A stretch of DNA of 64,000 nt, from NCBI GenBank assembly GCA_037975125.1, contig CM075856.1, positions 1,614,288 to 1,678,287 on the forward strand, given 5' to 3'. The position numbers were made by a program, and so were the translations under genes. The DNA is from Latrodectus hesperus (taxonomy: Eukaryota; Arthropoda; Arachnida; Araneae; Theridiidae). This document shows, piece after piece, positions 10,873 through 34,284 of the stretch (the stretch's first letter is position 1; every line of letters starts with the position of its first letter). The notes under the pieces were generated by a model, which saw only the letters and a list, made by a program, of their open reading frames with translations, was not told the origin of the DNA and did no database searches.

Positions 10873-11474
10873 TGTTACAAATTTATAAACAATGATTATA
10901 TTTGTCTTAAAATATCTCAGACAGATCGGAAATTCTCACATTTTGGGCAAAAATTGCGGTATTTAGACGTGTTGTAGTTTAAAAGCGGATTTCCTAATGA
11001 TTTGGCGACTTGGCGACAGTTGGCGAGATTCTTGGCGACGGTTGGCGAGATTCTTGGCGACTTGGCGAGAAATCGATACTTCTGGAAACATCCATCACCT
11101 AAGCTCTAGGACCAATATTTTCCGAGATAGTCTAGAAGCTTCCAGAGCCTTGGCGAAATTGGTAGATTTCTCCGCCAAGTCAGGTATAAATACCGCAGCC
11201 CGACATGGAAGAGTGAGTAGAGTTTTTGTGAAGACAATCAGTGAGTGAAGACGATTAGTTGTGACTGCTAGTTGTTCTCTGTCTGAGGTATTTGAGACCT
11301 GTGATTAGAAGCTGTTTCTTGTTATATCTGACGAATTGTAGCTGTATAATTGTGATTGTTACAGCGGGAATTTCGTTTATCTAGTGAAGTTTTTTTACGA
11401 ATAAAAGTCTTGTGTTCATTAAGTGATTGCTTTATTCAACTCTCAATCAACACGAACCCGTGAAGCTCGGTACA
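10873..11474 (+). repeat. 3' LTR (602 bp)
   Basis: Copy of 7389-7990 with no visible difference. TATA box at 11185-11192, AATAAA at 11400-11405, GGCGA cluster at 11002-11068. It is followed directly by about 15 bp of TA repeat and then unique sequence. Confidence 0.97.
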
Positions 11475-12480
11475 ATATATATATATATAGCAGTCAGTGC
11501 TAAAAATATTATTGATTGTCCATCACAAGTTTGAAAAGGCAAATATATTTTACTGATTTTCAACGAGGAAGTCAAATAAATGATTCAGTTGGATACGCAT
11601 TAACAGGTGAAATATTCTCATTTAAAGAATTTATGAAAACTCATACTTTAATGAGGAAATGTATTATTTTCCAGATGGAGCTTGACAATTGTGGTCTGTG
11701 GGACAATAAACAATTGGACTCCTTGCAAAATGATGGGACACACTTTACTAAAACATCCTAATGCAGCTATTTCTTATTAAAGGATTCAATTATTTCTAAA
11801 AAATATTTATTCTCAGTTAATATTCTACGAGACACTCAGGATTCATGTGGCTTTAAATAACTGAAGGAAGTTATCTCCTTTTTTTAATCTGTGCAATCCA
11901 GTGACAATGCTTTTGTGATTTTCCACTTATCTTCTGGACACGATTGTCTTACCACCTGTACTTCACAGGCATTTCAACTTATCCTATTTGTTCACTTTGT
12001 AATTCTGGCAAAGAAATTGACAAGAATCATCTGTTTCGATATGGATCTTTTCCTGGTCTTACCGAGGAATCGTAGTACTGTTTGGATGTACTGCTTCTTG
12101 GCATTGATTTTGGTTCTTAGTTCTATTATTTGTAAATTCTGCTCATAAGATCTCAGTTCATTGTGACTTTATTCCAGGCTATTAGAAGTAAAAATACTTT
12201 AGAAACACAGAATAAGAAAGAAAAAGAAAAACGTTATTTGCATTCATTCTTACCCTTTTTCACAAAGACTTGAGATTCTTCGAAATAATTTGTGAAATCA
12301 ACTAATTCAAAATCAAGTTATTCTTACTATTGACTTTGTTTCTAAATATGAACTAACGAGAAAGTTCCTATATATCGTAGACAACATTACTCTTAATTAA
12401 AAGTTTATTCTTGTAACATATGACTGAAAATTCTAAATTTTAAAGTCTATTAAGTATACTTTTACCAAAAGGAAAGAACC
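11475..12480. other. Remnant TA repeat, then sequence without a gene
   Basis: The first 15 bp continue the microsatellite broken by the LTR element. The rest holds two ORFs of 80-85 codons (11516-11761 and 11891-12148) with no recognisable domain. I do not call genes here. Confidence 0.55.
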
Positions 12481-12527
12481 ATTGATTTTACAGTCAAAGC
12501 GCCTCTAAAGAAAGCATTTTGTTTCAA
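12481..12527 (+). repeat. Short dispersed repeat, copy 1
   Basis: ATTGATTTTACAGTCAAAGC and the AAAGCATTTTGTTT that follows resemble 13771-13815 (GATTTGACAGTCAAGGCACC and AAAAGCATTTTGTTAG) in the same orientation. About 45 bp are shared. The two lie either side of the LINE relic and SINE at 12.65-13.18 kb. Confidence 0.5.
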
Positions 12528-12650
12528 GACCTAAATCAAAAATAATTTATCTCCCTATATTAGAGTCTCCCACTTTCTTTATAAAGCAGAAAATCCCCTT
12601 ATGAAGCTAAAGTGTAATTCTTTAACATTAAGAATACCTAAAGAGGTCAA

Positions 12651-12806
12651 TCACGTAAAACCAAGGGAATCTAAGATGGTGCAAAGGCAATGCTCCTTTT
12701 TCTTACACTTAAGACATTTTCTACATACAGTATCTTGTTGAAAAAGTTCCCTTATAAGAAGTGTTTCTGAAATATGCCCTGTAATGAATACCAAAGAATT
12801 GTTTGC
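12651..12806 (-). pseudogene. LINE reverse-transcriptase C-terminal relic (jockey-like)
   Basis: The minus strand reads FITGHISETLLIRELF, then DTVCRKCLKCKKKEHCLC and ILDSLGFT. This follows the order seen at the C-terminus of jockey/I/CR1-type ORF2 proteins, where a TGH motif is followed by a Cys-x2-Cys...His...Cys cluster and a short LDSLRF-like tail. The spacing inside the Cys/His cluster is shorter than usual, and no upstream RT core is present. It is therefore a short, decayed 3' fragment. The neighbouring SINE runs in the same orientation, immediately upstream of it on that strand. The assignment rests on motif pattern only. Confidence 0.45.
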
Positions 12807-12819
12807 CATATTGTCTCTA

Positions 12820-13180
12820 TTGTTGTTGTTATTTATGGTACTTGGATAAGCCAAGCTTGCTAGTCGACGGCTATGTGAAATTAAGTCAAAAGAGTGCGTC
12901 TTACGTTTAACTAAAGCAATACGAAGGTGAAAGTTCGTCTTTGCTATAAAACTCCTCCGATAGATGGCACCACCAGAAGATCAGCTCCTTAGCTTTTGAC
13001 TTTGATCTGGAGATAGAGAAAAAATTTTCCAGACCATTACACCCTCTCAACGACTAACTAAGGACTCAGTGGGTCTTTCATCACATATGTACTCAGTGGG
13101 TCTTTGGTGAGCATTGGGAATCGAACCCACACCGTCCGAAAAAAGGGTGATGCCCTAACCACTAGGCTACCACGGCCGTA
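12820..13180 (-). mobile_element. tRNA-derived SINE, family A, copy 1
   Basis: Minus-strand SINE of about 360 bp. The tRNA-like head is at 13105-13180, with box A in GTAGCCTAGTGGTTAGGG and box B in GGGTTCGATTCCC (13116-13128). The body includes a conserved CCATCTATCGGAGGA segment and ends in a short TAACAACAACAA tail at the left. The same element is at 36635-37021. The head can look like a tRNA gene, but the anticodon region is too short and irregular for one, and the conserved body shows that it is a SINE. No clear target duplication is visible. Confidence 0.88.
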
Positions 13181-15488
13181 TCTTCTGTTTTGGACATCTA
13201 ATCATTTCAATAACAATTTCTGCAAATTATTTATGACGCATAATTTAGCGTGCCATTGTTCGTTAATTAAATCCAGGTTTTATTCATTTTCTGTTTTTCT
13301 TATTTAAGAATATCTTTGTTTTTTTAAATTTTATGTCCGAGAAAGTCAATAAACTAACTGGGTTATAAGAAGACCCTTGTTTTACGAGCTCATCAACTTT
13401 TCATTACTTTCAATACACAAGTGCCATCCAGATAAGATTTAACTCGTTCTTAATTGGCGGTGCGTTTAGAAGATTTCTACATTCAAAAACAATTTTATAT
13501 TTAATTTCAAATGAGTTAATAGCCAATAATGCTGCTTGACTTTCATTAAAAACAAAAATACACTTACCTTGTTAGTATTTCCATAAATTTATTCAGATAT
13601 AGTTAGTTATAACAAGTACACCAGTTTGAAAGTTCAGTGACATACTTTTTAAGTCCTTTTGAGAGGTGGTACACCATGTAACTTAAGTCTTAAGGTATGG
13701 TCTGGGAGACTTTGCTGAGAGGTAGTCTACTAAAATTAAGAAATCCTTGCTTCTTTTTCTTCTTCTTTATTGGATTTGACAGTCAAGGCACCTTTGCTAA
13801 AAGCATTTTGTTAGTTTATAAACAACAAAGAATTTGGTGATATTTATAGAATTAATTGTATTCATTTTGTAAAATAAAACTAATAAAAAATTTTCTTGCA
13901 GTAAAATTATTGAGTTGCTCTTGTTCTGACATAACATATTATTTAATTTGGTGACAAAGAAGTTGTTGGTGAAGAAGTTGGTGACAAAGAAGCAAAGAAG
14001 TTAGTTTAAAAGTTGTTGATTCAAAAACGCTTGTTTTTCTACATTAATGTGAATCTCTTGAATTTTAATCGCATCCTCATTTTTAACAAGTGTATTTTGC
14101 TTATGATTAAACTTGAAAACCTTGTTTATTTTGAATAAACAAGAATGCTTTTATTAAAAATTTAGAGATACATTACAAATTAGCCATAAATTCAGGAAAT
14201 ATAAATAAACTATATTGTAATCATAAAAATTAATGAATTCTTTCTTCTATACATTTAAACAATGAGACTTTAAGTTAAATATGTGTATTAATTCTGACTT
14301 AAAAATATTTCATAGTTTAATCTAAAAATTTTAAACTAGATTTCAATAAACATTTTTATAATATATATTCTAATTTAAAATAATATAATTTAAGTTAATA
14401 GAATAAAAATTTTAAAATTTCAAAGGTAAGCAAAGTTTATAGTTAGATTCTACCGGAAAATGAGATAAAACTTCTCTGCAAAAATTATTAACTACATTTA
14501 TATAATTAAAGCAGAAATTACTAGTTTTTCTTCAGTGAATACGTATTATATTTTTGTTTATTTTTAAAACATTATTTGATTATCAAAATACATAAAGATT
14601 ATAATTTTATGTATACGCAAATATGAATAATTCTCAGATGAAATATTTGCTTGTCTCTGAAAAGTCAATTTTTACACGTGGAGTAGTCCATGGTTCAGTT
14701 AGCATGTAAACTAATCAGCATAGAAAATTCTGTTTTTATGTATATTATGAACCAATATTGAAACTCAAAAACCAGAGGACTGTTGCAACTGTATGTTGAG
14801 TGCCAACAGTGTGACTGCAAACTCGGTGGTCAATTACCTGGGAATCTTTTATCATATGCATTGAAAGACAGATTGAAATATGTTTGAAAGGAGGCAATGA
14901 AAAGTACTAAAGTTTCAGATCTGGGCAAATAAGAGCAGAAATGACATAAAAAAATCCAGCAAATTCTACGAAGTCACTTGAAAACGTTTTAAGTTTTTCT
15001 ATTTTTTATTGCGTGACGTTACTTTCATACAGTCTATTTTATATGTAATTAAAAATGCAAAATATTTTATGATAATACATGAAAACTTATATTAAGAATA
15101 TCATTATATTTGCTGCAAAAAGTAGATAAAAAGTTATAAAATATTTCTCTTTTTATTATAAAGTGACAAATAATAATATTTCTAACTATGCCCTCCACTA
15201 AAAACCATTCTAAGGCTTTAAAAGCAGCAACAGTGAATAATATAAATAAAACAATCACTAATATAAATGATCAAAAAAGTCTATTAAAGTGACTTAAAAT
15301 ATGCCTCATTTTTTATTTAAATGTCATTTTAAAAGAATATTTAAAATGCATAAACTTTTTACACCCTTAAATAAAAATCACTTTATAAATCCGTGGAAAA
15401 GTTTACTATCGGTTACCTCTTAATTTCTTTGGCAATTTTTTGATGCCAAAATGTGGCTATCAAGTTGGCTTTTGCCGCTAAACAAAAG
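13181..15488. other. AT-rich stretch, no gene seen
   Basis: Contains the second copy of the short repeat of 12481-12527 at 13771-13815, and a small imperfect duplication around 13945-14000 (GGTGACAAAGAAG twice with a GGTGAAGAAG between). A patch from about 15405 opening GGTTACCTCTTAATTT may be a third, distant relative of the repeat pair at 27.6 and 28.3 kb. Otherwise featureless. Confidence 0.5.
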
Positions 15489-15517
15489 TTAAATTAAGTA
15501 CCTGGTACTTAATTTAA
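15489..15517. repeat. Perfect 14-bp inverted repeat, 1-nt spacer
   Basis: TTAAATTAAGTACC at 15489-15502 is the exact reverse complement of 15504-15517, with a single T between. As DNA this can form a cruciform. With almost no loop it is unlikely to be a hairpin RNA. Confidence 0.85.
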
Positions 15518-20815
<5,298 letters not shown>

Positions 20816-20970
20816 TCATTCGGCAGATTCTGTCATTCTAAAGGTAGCTGAGCAGCAGATAGGGTTATCAAGACTCATAAGTGGACACATGAAATGTCTA
20901 AGTAATTGACCAAGGAAACAAGATTTTTCCATGTGCAGGAAATGCAACATCATGCATTTTACCCGTGGTC
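20816..20970 (-). pseudogene. Probable LINE C-terminal relic, second fragment
   Basis: The minus strand reads MLHFLHMEKSCFLGQLLRHF, then MSLDNPICCSATFRMTESAE followed by a stop. In jockey-like LINEs a stretch of this kind (…LVGFLTGH…, then a short spacer, L-x-x-N-P-x-C-x-x-C, then an acidic ESAEH segment) lies at the C-terminus of ORF2. Here the TGH is degraded to RHF and the terminal His/Cys are lost. It is weaker than the fragment at 12651-12806. The plus-strand ORF over the same interval is a shadow. Confidence 0.35.
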
Positions 20971-27575
<6,605 letters not shown>

Positions 27576-27736
27576 GGGTCACCTTGATTTGGTAAAAAAT
27601 TTGGCGATAAATTTTGGCAACAAAATTTCATTTCTGGTAACCTTGATTAGTTTATCTTTTTTGGAGCGGAAGCGATTATCTTGTTTATCACACATCTTGG
27701 CGTCAAAAAAAGATGTCCCCGATTGTAAACTTTCAC
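27576..27736 (+). repeat. Dispersed repeat B, copy 1
   Basis: Collinear with 28268-28455 in the same orientation. Shared blocks are GGGTCACCTTGATTTGGT/GGGTACCTCTTAGTTTGGT, GATAAATTTT/GATAAAATTT, GTAACCTTGAT/GTAATCCTGAT, CAAAAAAAGATGTC/CAAAAAAAATTGTC and GTAAACTTTCAC/GTAAACTTTTAC. Well diverged; no coding potential. Probably an old MITE or other short element. Confidence 0.55.
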
Positions 27737-28267
27737 CTTCATCTTTTATAATAACATGATTTTACAAGGGTGCATTTTATCTTTATAAATAAATGCATCT
27801 AATTGCAGCAAACAGTTCCTACGCAAACAAATAGTTTGTCTAATCTAATTCATTTTGTTTTCATTTATAAGGGTTTATTTTTTATATTCTAGAAGTTCTC
27901 AGTGATGAATATTAGCAGAAGCCGAGCTGAATAATTTGTAAACCTAGATAATAAAACAATTGCTTGTAAAATACTCAATAAAAATGCTACTATCAAGACA
28001 TTTTTTAAATATGGTAACGTAACATAAGCAGGTCATAAAATAATTATAAGGCAACTTTAGATACTAAACTTGTTAAACATTTTCAATGAAAACTGTGTCC
28101 GTTATTACAGAAAAATTTATAATATTGGAAGTACGCAGCACAATTTGCAATTTATGAAAAAATCTAACTATTTATTCTCAGGTGTACCCCTAGAATATAA
28201 GTTAAATTGGTTTAACTCGACTTAATTCAAACTTTTAAGACAGGGATTTGGGGTTCAATGTAGAAGT
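27737..28267. other. AT-rich spacer between the two repeat B copies
   Basis: No gene or recognisable repeat seen. Confidence 0.6.
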
Positions 28268-28455
28268 GGGTACCTCTTAGTTTGGTGATAACAATTGGAG
28301 ATAAAATTTAATTTGTAGTAATCCTGATATTTATAGTGCTTTAACTAGAGTAGTTTTATCGTTGCCATTTTGTTATTCACCATTTAGCACCTACCTTGCC
28401 TTCAAAAAAAATTGTCAAAAAAATCAAGGGGTTAGCCGTAAGTAAACTTTTACTG
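28268..28455 (+). repeat. Dispersed repeat B, copy 2
   Basis: The second copy of the repeat at 27576-27736, about 700 bp downstream in direct orientation. It has an extra AAAAATCAAGGGGTTAGCC segment before the shared GTAAACTTTTAC end. Confidence 0.55.
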
Positions 28456-29469
28456 GAATTTATTAATAGTGTTAAAGAAATATTTTGAAGTATTACCAAG
28501 GTTAATAATCAAAATAAACATATTTTATCAAGAATATATTGCAACGGACTTATAAAATGTTTTTAAAATATTCCTATCGTAATTGTTTAAATTCCGCAAT
28601 GCCACCCAGTCAAATTGTTTCTGTTAGAAACATATATCTAATGTTAAAGTAATATGTTTGAAAAGTTTCTATTCTGAATACAGAAGATATACATCATTAT
28701 TATTCACACAGTTACGTCATTAAAAATAATTTGAATAGTAAATACTATGAACATATCTCTAAGAATACTTTTCTTTATTATTATATTAAATTCCCTCAAT
28801 AGAAAAAACAAGACATTTTCAATTTAAACTTAGCAAAATAGCTTAAATTTCCAAAACAAATTAAGAAATGAGAAGTAGAGGAATAGTATTTTCCAAATTT
28901 TCTGATTGGTTCCAATTCTGCAAATATATATTATAAGTTTTCTTCCCAGTTTAATCAGTTATATATATCTCATATCGTGAATTGATAAACTTGTATTCGT
29001 TAAATATCACAGTACTTGCAGTTAGTGTCAAAAATAACTGAAGTTCTGGACCCAGAAAATGCAAGAGAAAATATTTTATGTAACACTTTTAAGTAGGACA
29101 TTTCAATTCATTTGAGAAAAAAAATTTACCCATTTACAAATTAAAGAGATAAAAGTTTGACTGTACAGTTCATTAGAATACAAAAGAGGATTCATAATTA
29201 ATAAACAAATAACGTTTTTATGAATTACTGCCTTAAATATGCAACGAACTCCAATTTCGGGAGAGAAAAAAGAAAATCCATGAAATACATTCTTGACACC
29301 AAATGTGATTAGATATTCTTCCCTTAAAAAAACTTCATTCCGTGAATTTTCACTGAAATTCATTTAAGCAGTTAATTTTGAAATAACTTGAACATGATTA
29401 TTTGATTAGATTATCGATATTCTTTCATCATCTGCGAAATTTAATAAAACTCAGGGAAACATAATTTAA
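28456..29469. other. AT-rich stretch, no gene seen
   Basis: An 86-codon minus-strand ORF at 29103-29363 has no recognisable domain and base composition like its surroundings; I do not call it. Confidence 0.55.
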
Positions 29470-29800
29470 CAGATTTTCCCATCAACCTGAGTTGAAATGG
29501 AGCATCATTTCACTCATCATATAAGATAGCATAATGATAATGATTGGGAGGATCACCATATTCTCCCTTATAAGGTTGCTGGAGCTCCATGGGCTTAGGA
29601 CGTGTCCACATTAATCTGTGACACAAAAACTCCTACAACTACGGTGGCAAGAATGTGAAGAGAAGGGGACCAACTCAGCTGTGACCTACTCACCTGACAG
29701 CGGTTCATAGTTACAAGGCTCTTCGAGATAGGCGAATATTCAAGACCCGTTAACTGGTTGATTATCTCTGCTCGCCTGCACTGCGTGTGCTTATCTAGGA
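29470..29800 (+). repeat. Dispersed 330-bp repeat, copy 2 (unknown family)
   Basis: Plus-strand counterpart of 3795-4130, clearly GC-richer than its flanks. It keeps the landmarks GATTGGGAGG, GGACGTGTCCACATTAAT, AGCTGTGACCT and CGCCTGCACTGCGTGTGC in the same order and spacing. It is followed by a run of T. Old, unnamed short interspersed element. Confidence 0.75.
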
Positions 29801-29935
29801 ACACTTTTTTTTAAATATTTCCGCCAATATTTATAAATTACTTAATCATCAATATTCCTTCATTCATAAATTTATGAAATTATTCTGAAAGAGAAATATT
29901 TAAAAACTTATAATATGGGGAAATTCTAATGTAGT

Positions 29936-30263
29936 ATTATGTTTTATGTTTTTTTTTCAAATGGCGGGCACAAGATGGTTTTACCCTATGCCACAACAAG
30001 GTCAGAGATTGCTACTCATTTGTCGTTACCCAGCGGGCACCTGTGAAGCAAGTCACGGAGGCGAGTAGCGTTACCTGCGCCATACCACCACAAACCTATT
30101 TATAGGGCGGGCCAAATTCATACAATATCACATAAGAAAGGACAGAGAGAACAGAAAAGGAAAGAAACATCCATGCCCGTACCGGAATTCGAACCCGGTA
30201 CCAACAGCTTAGGAGTCAGGAACGCTAACCACTCAGCCAATTGGTCGGCATTATGTTTTATGT
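29936..30263 (-). mobile_element. tRNA-derived SINE, family B, with 14-bp target duplication
   Basis: A 300-bp minus-strand SINE (29950-30249) flanked by a perfect 14-bp duplication, ATTATGTTTTATGT, at 29936-29949 and 30250-30263. Its poly(A) tail appears as the T-run at about 29950-29957. At the other end is the tRNA-like head, with box A in TTGGCTGAGTGGTTAGCG and box B in GGGTTCGAATTCC. The long duplication and A-tail indicate target-primed insertion by LINE machinery. The body is unrelated to SINE family A. The intact duplication suggests a comparatively recent insertion. Confidence 0.93.
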
Positions 30264-33200
30264 AGAAAACACAATCAAGATTTGAGAAAGTAATTAATAA
30301 AATTCCTAAAATAAAAGGATAGCGTAAAAAGAATTTTTTTTATATTATCGTGCATTTAATAGCCACTATAAATACATGAAGCAAGTTATATTATTTAATG
30401 ATAAATCACGTTTTGTATTTTATAATTTTAGATTTTTAACATTTCTTAAAATTTCCCAATAAAACTTTTTTTTTCTCAACATGAAAGTTTTCAGGCATTC
30501 GTATCATATAAAATCCTATCATATTAATAATTTTTTTGCAATAAAATAAGAAATAAATGTTATGCATAAATTTCAAATACGTAGAATAAAATAATTTCCA
30601 ACGTATTTTTTAAATTTATCGATAATTTTAAAATTTTTTCACAAAGAAAATAAAAAATACCATCGTAACTCTTCTTTGCTTTAATAAATTTTCTTGCAAT
30701 AAAATGAATTGTAATTCATTTGCAACATTAAACTTCTAGAATTTATATTTTTCATTCAAATGCAACCTCGTAATTTTGGGCAAAGGTATTCAAATTAAAA
30801 AAATTAAAATGATGTTCTTGAAATTGTATGCAGTGCTTAATGATAAAATCTATTGTTTATATATGAATGAATAATATTTGAAAATGAAATTACTTTCATA
30901 GTTTTAATTAAAAGTAAAATTTTTAATTATAAAGCTATTCTCAGAACATATTTTAAATTTGTGTAGTATTAATTGTTTGATTTAGCTTGATGGGTTTTCA
31001 AGTTCCAGACAAAAATCGAAATAAAATATGAAGATTTCCTTCTACTCTCACTCTATTTTTCTTCTGTTTTTGTTTTTTTTATGAAAAACAACAAAGGAAA
31101 ATCTCAAATAACTACCTACACAGAGTTACAATTTTATTGATATTGAATACATTTTCCTGTAGAGTATTTTCAGCAAACTTTTTGTTTGTGATTGTAAAAA
31201 TATCATATCTTTTAAAGAACTGAATATATGATATCCTCCAATGCATCAATCTAACGATAAACATTGATTGAAATTGAACTATAATAATTCAATAAGTCAT
31301 GTTCAATAGTAATCTAATCTTATTTGAATCATAAAATTCTAATAGAAGATTATCTATTTCAATAATTAATTAAAGTGCATAAACTTTAAAAAATATTACA
31401 TATGTAATTGCTGCATATCACTTTAAAATAATAATAGTCATGCACCACTTAAAACTTATAATAAAAAAATTATAGTTTTTAAAGTAAAAGTTAAGTAATA
31501 TTTTTCGTGTTTCATTTATTAACATACGAATTATGAAGTTCCATTACTTTAAAACAAAGTGAGCTTGTTTATAAAATTAAGTTAATCTTAGTTGAAGACA
31601 GGTAGTGCTTCAAAAGGCTTAGTTAATTACCAAAAGAACTCGGCGCTTCAAGTTTTAAGTTTTCCAAATGAATAAGTCTTGCTTTCCATTAAAAGTGAAT
31701 TGAAATGCGCTTTAAGTAAAACATAAAAGTCTCAAGAAACTTTACGATTCGAAGTAGCCATCTGCTTCGTTTCCAGAGCAGGCTTTTCTCCTATTAAATG
31801 GGTAAAAAAAAATAATTTGTGCTCATTCGAGTGTATTGAGACGCGGATGTTTTACCTTTGAGTTTACATGCACGTGACATCATTTGATAAGCAAGTTTCG
31901 TTGTCTTAATATTTATTAAAGAGAAATTGTTTCATAAACTTTAATACACATAAAAACGTTTAGTAAAATGTTAAGTTTAACAATAAATAGTTTATTTATG
32001 TCATATTTTTAAGCTTATATTTGCATATTTTAGATCAATGAAGCGAATTCGTTGAAAATTGTAATACTGAAATCAGATCACAAGCTGATTCAGTTAAAGT
32101 CTAATTTTTAAAAAAAAAACATTTGGTAGCAGTTTTTTTTTTTTTTTTTTGTAATGTGCTATAACTTTATTTTTAGTAATGTTCAACACTTATTTATTTC
32201 TTATGTAAATTGTAAGTCCAAACCGATTTCTAGAAATCTATAATGATAGTAAACTTTTACGGTAATTTTAACTGTGCATATATGCATGAAGAATGTATTC
32301 AAGAAATGAAAGAATTTATTAAAATTCATGTGTGTGATAAAGTAAAAATTAAAAGTATATATATATTTTTTCACTTTTCAAAAATGATAATGAGTAGCTT
32401 TTGAATAATGCATAAGTCGAAATCCTGTTGTAAGGAAATATGAACGACAAAAAAATCAAAATTTCCAAAATATATATAGTAGATATTTGAAGGATATTTC
32501 CGCTATAATTTATTTCACAATTCTCTGATAATATTTGGCACCATTCAACTTATTTATATTTTAAATATATTCTATAAATATATAAATTTTAAGTTCACTA
32601 ATAATTATTTCGTTGCGAATAAAAAGGGATATTTATTATTAAATTAATTAAAGTTTCTGTGTTTAGGCATCATAAAATCATATAAATATGCCATTCATAT
32701 AAATTACCGTAAATTGAGTTGTACCTTCTTAGAAAGAAATGCAATCGAATGAAATCCTCAATACAACAAATGTATATTAACGTTCATAAAATTCTGATTT
32801 TTTTTATATTTTAATTCTTATTAAACAAATATCTTTGAGCAAAGGCTTAAGTTTTGTGAAACAAAAAAAGTTCACTTTTAATGAAAACACAAATTTCATA
32901 AATTATGAAGATTATATCGAAATTTAAATAAATTTCAGCATTTTTGGGCATACGATTTCAACACTAAAAATGCAACTTCAGAATCTTATTTTATTAATAA
33001 AAATTATTTACTTTGTCAAAAAGAAAAATTGAAAAAAGTATTCAAGTTAGACTCTTAATAATATTTTATTTTTATACATTGGTTACATTTTGTATGCATG
33101 TTTTAGAAATTCTAGTACAATTCAATTTTGAAAATCTCATTGTATTCCAGCATACATTGAAAAATATATTCTTTCTGGCTCTAATAATGCATTAACTATT

Positions 33201-34284
33201 TCATTTTGTTTTAAAAATAATTTATCTTGTATTTGAAATAAAGTAAAAATATTCATGTCATTTATTTTTACAGGATTATATTAACTGTATATATTCACCG
33301 AAAAGTCTCATAATTTTTATTTAAACTCGTAATCTCTTATCAAGTTGTTTTTAAAACACATTTTATCATAGTTATTAATGTTTTTCATTAATAAATTTAA
33401 ATATCTAGACAGATATTACAAAACACAAATATAAGAAATCGGTTAATCTGCTTAAATTAACTTAAATTTAAATCTTTCAAATTCATATCTATACTTACAT
33501 TTTATTATAAAAAATATAAAGTATTCTTACAATTTTCTAAACTTCTTAAGCTTTTATAGCACTAAATTTTTTTCATTAATAAATCATCCTTAGTTTAATC
33601 ACAAATTCATTATAATGAACAAGCTTCTATGATTTAAAAAAATTTCAACGGAATATTTTCTGCATTCAAATTCCGAATTTCTGCATTTTCAAGTACTTAT
33701 GCTTTAATAATTCCTATCATGCCTAAAAGTTTCGCTATAGTCTCATATTTATAAAATAATGATGTTTCCAATAATTTTATATTCCGTGGTCTTAAAAATA
33801 ATCGTAACACTAGGAAACTAAATTGATAAGAATAAATTGATCATAAAACAAGGAAGTTTTAAAATAACGTCATATTTTACCAGCTTAAATTCATTAATAA
33901 CGAGTAACTGTTAAAAATTAAAAATTTTATGTCGTATTTTGCAGTAATTATTTGAATATTTAGAGATGTGAATTTAATAATTTTAAGAATATTAAAATAT
34001 ACTACTATTAAAACAAATTATTATTAATATATTAACTGCAATTTTTTTAAAAGTGCTAAACTATTAAAACATAGTTTGTTAGAATACTGGATTAAAAATA
34101 AATGCTTTAATAGGAAGAATGAAAAAACATTGATAACTGATTTTCATAATTCAGACAAAAATAATTTAAACACAGAATTCATTCTTTATCTAAATAAAAA
34201 TCTAGGATATATAGATTGTGTGTTTAACTTTTATTTTAATTATTTTTCATTAACTATCTTCGAAAAGTTTTATGGAAGTAAATA
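30264..34284. other. AT-rich stretch, no gene seen
   Basis: 4 kb of AT-rich sequence without a recognisable repeat or coding region; a less AT-rich patch lies at about 31590-31870. ORFs of 60-70 codons are noise. Confidence 0.6.

Larger units (their letters stand above)
7389..11474 (+). mobile_element. Young non-autonomous Ty3/gypsy LTR retrotransposon (Gag-integrase)
   Basis: A complete 4,086-bp element bounded by two 602-bp direct LTRs that start TGTTAC and end GGTACA. It has a primer-binding site two bases after the 5' LTR, a single long ORF (8021-10681), a purine tract next to the 3' LTR, and a TATA box and AATAAA signal in each LTR. The LTRs appear identical throughout by eye, which implies a very recent insertion. 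The target is a TA microsatellite, so the target duplication (ATAT... on both sides) cannot be delimited. The internal region is only 2,882 bp. The ORF keeps Gag and integrase but lacks protease, reverse transcriptase and nearly all of RNase H, so the element needs those functions in trans. The GPY/F integrase tail and D-x59-D-x35-E spacing place it in Ty3/gypsy rather than Ty1/copia or BEL. Confidence 0.95.

Noticed and set aside
11516..11761. Tc1-like transposase N-terminus (YFTDFQRG motif)
   Set aside because: The opening words resemble some Tc1/IS630 helix-turn-helix regions, but the following 60 residues do not continue the match and no inverted ends are visible.
13105..13180. Possible minus-strand tRNA gene (A and B boxes)
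   Set aside because: The same head plus a 300-bp body recurs at 36635-37021, so it is a SINE; the anticodon arm is not a plausible tRNA.
30180..30249. Possible minus-strand tRNA gene
   Set aside because: It is the head of a SINE with poly(A) tail and a 14-bp target duplication.
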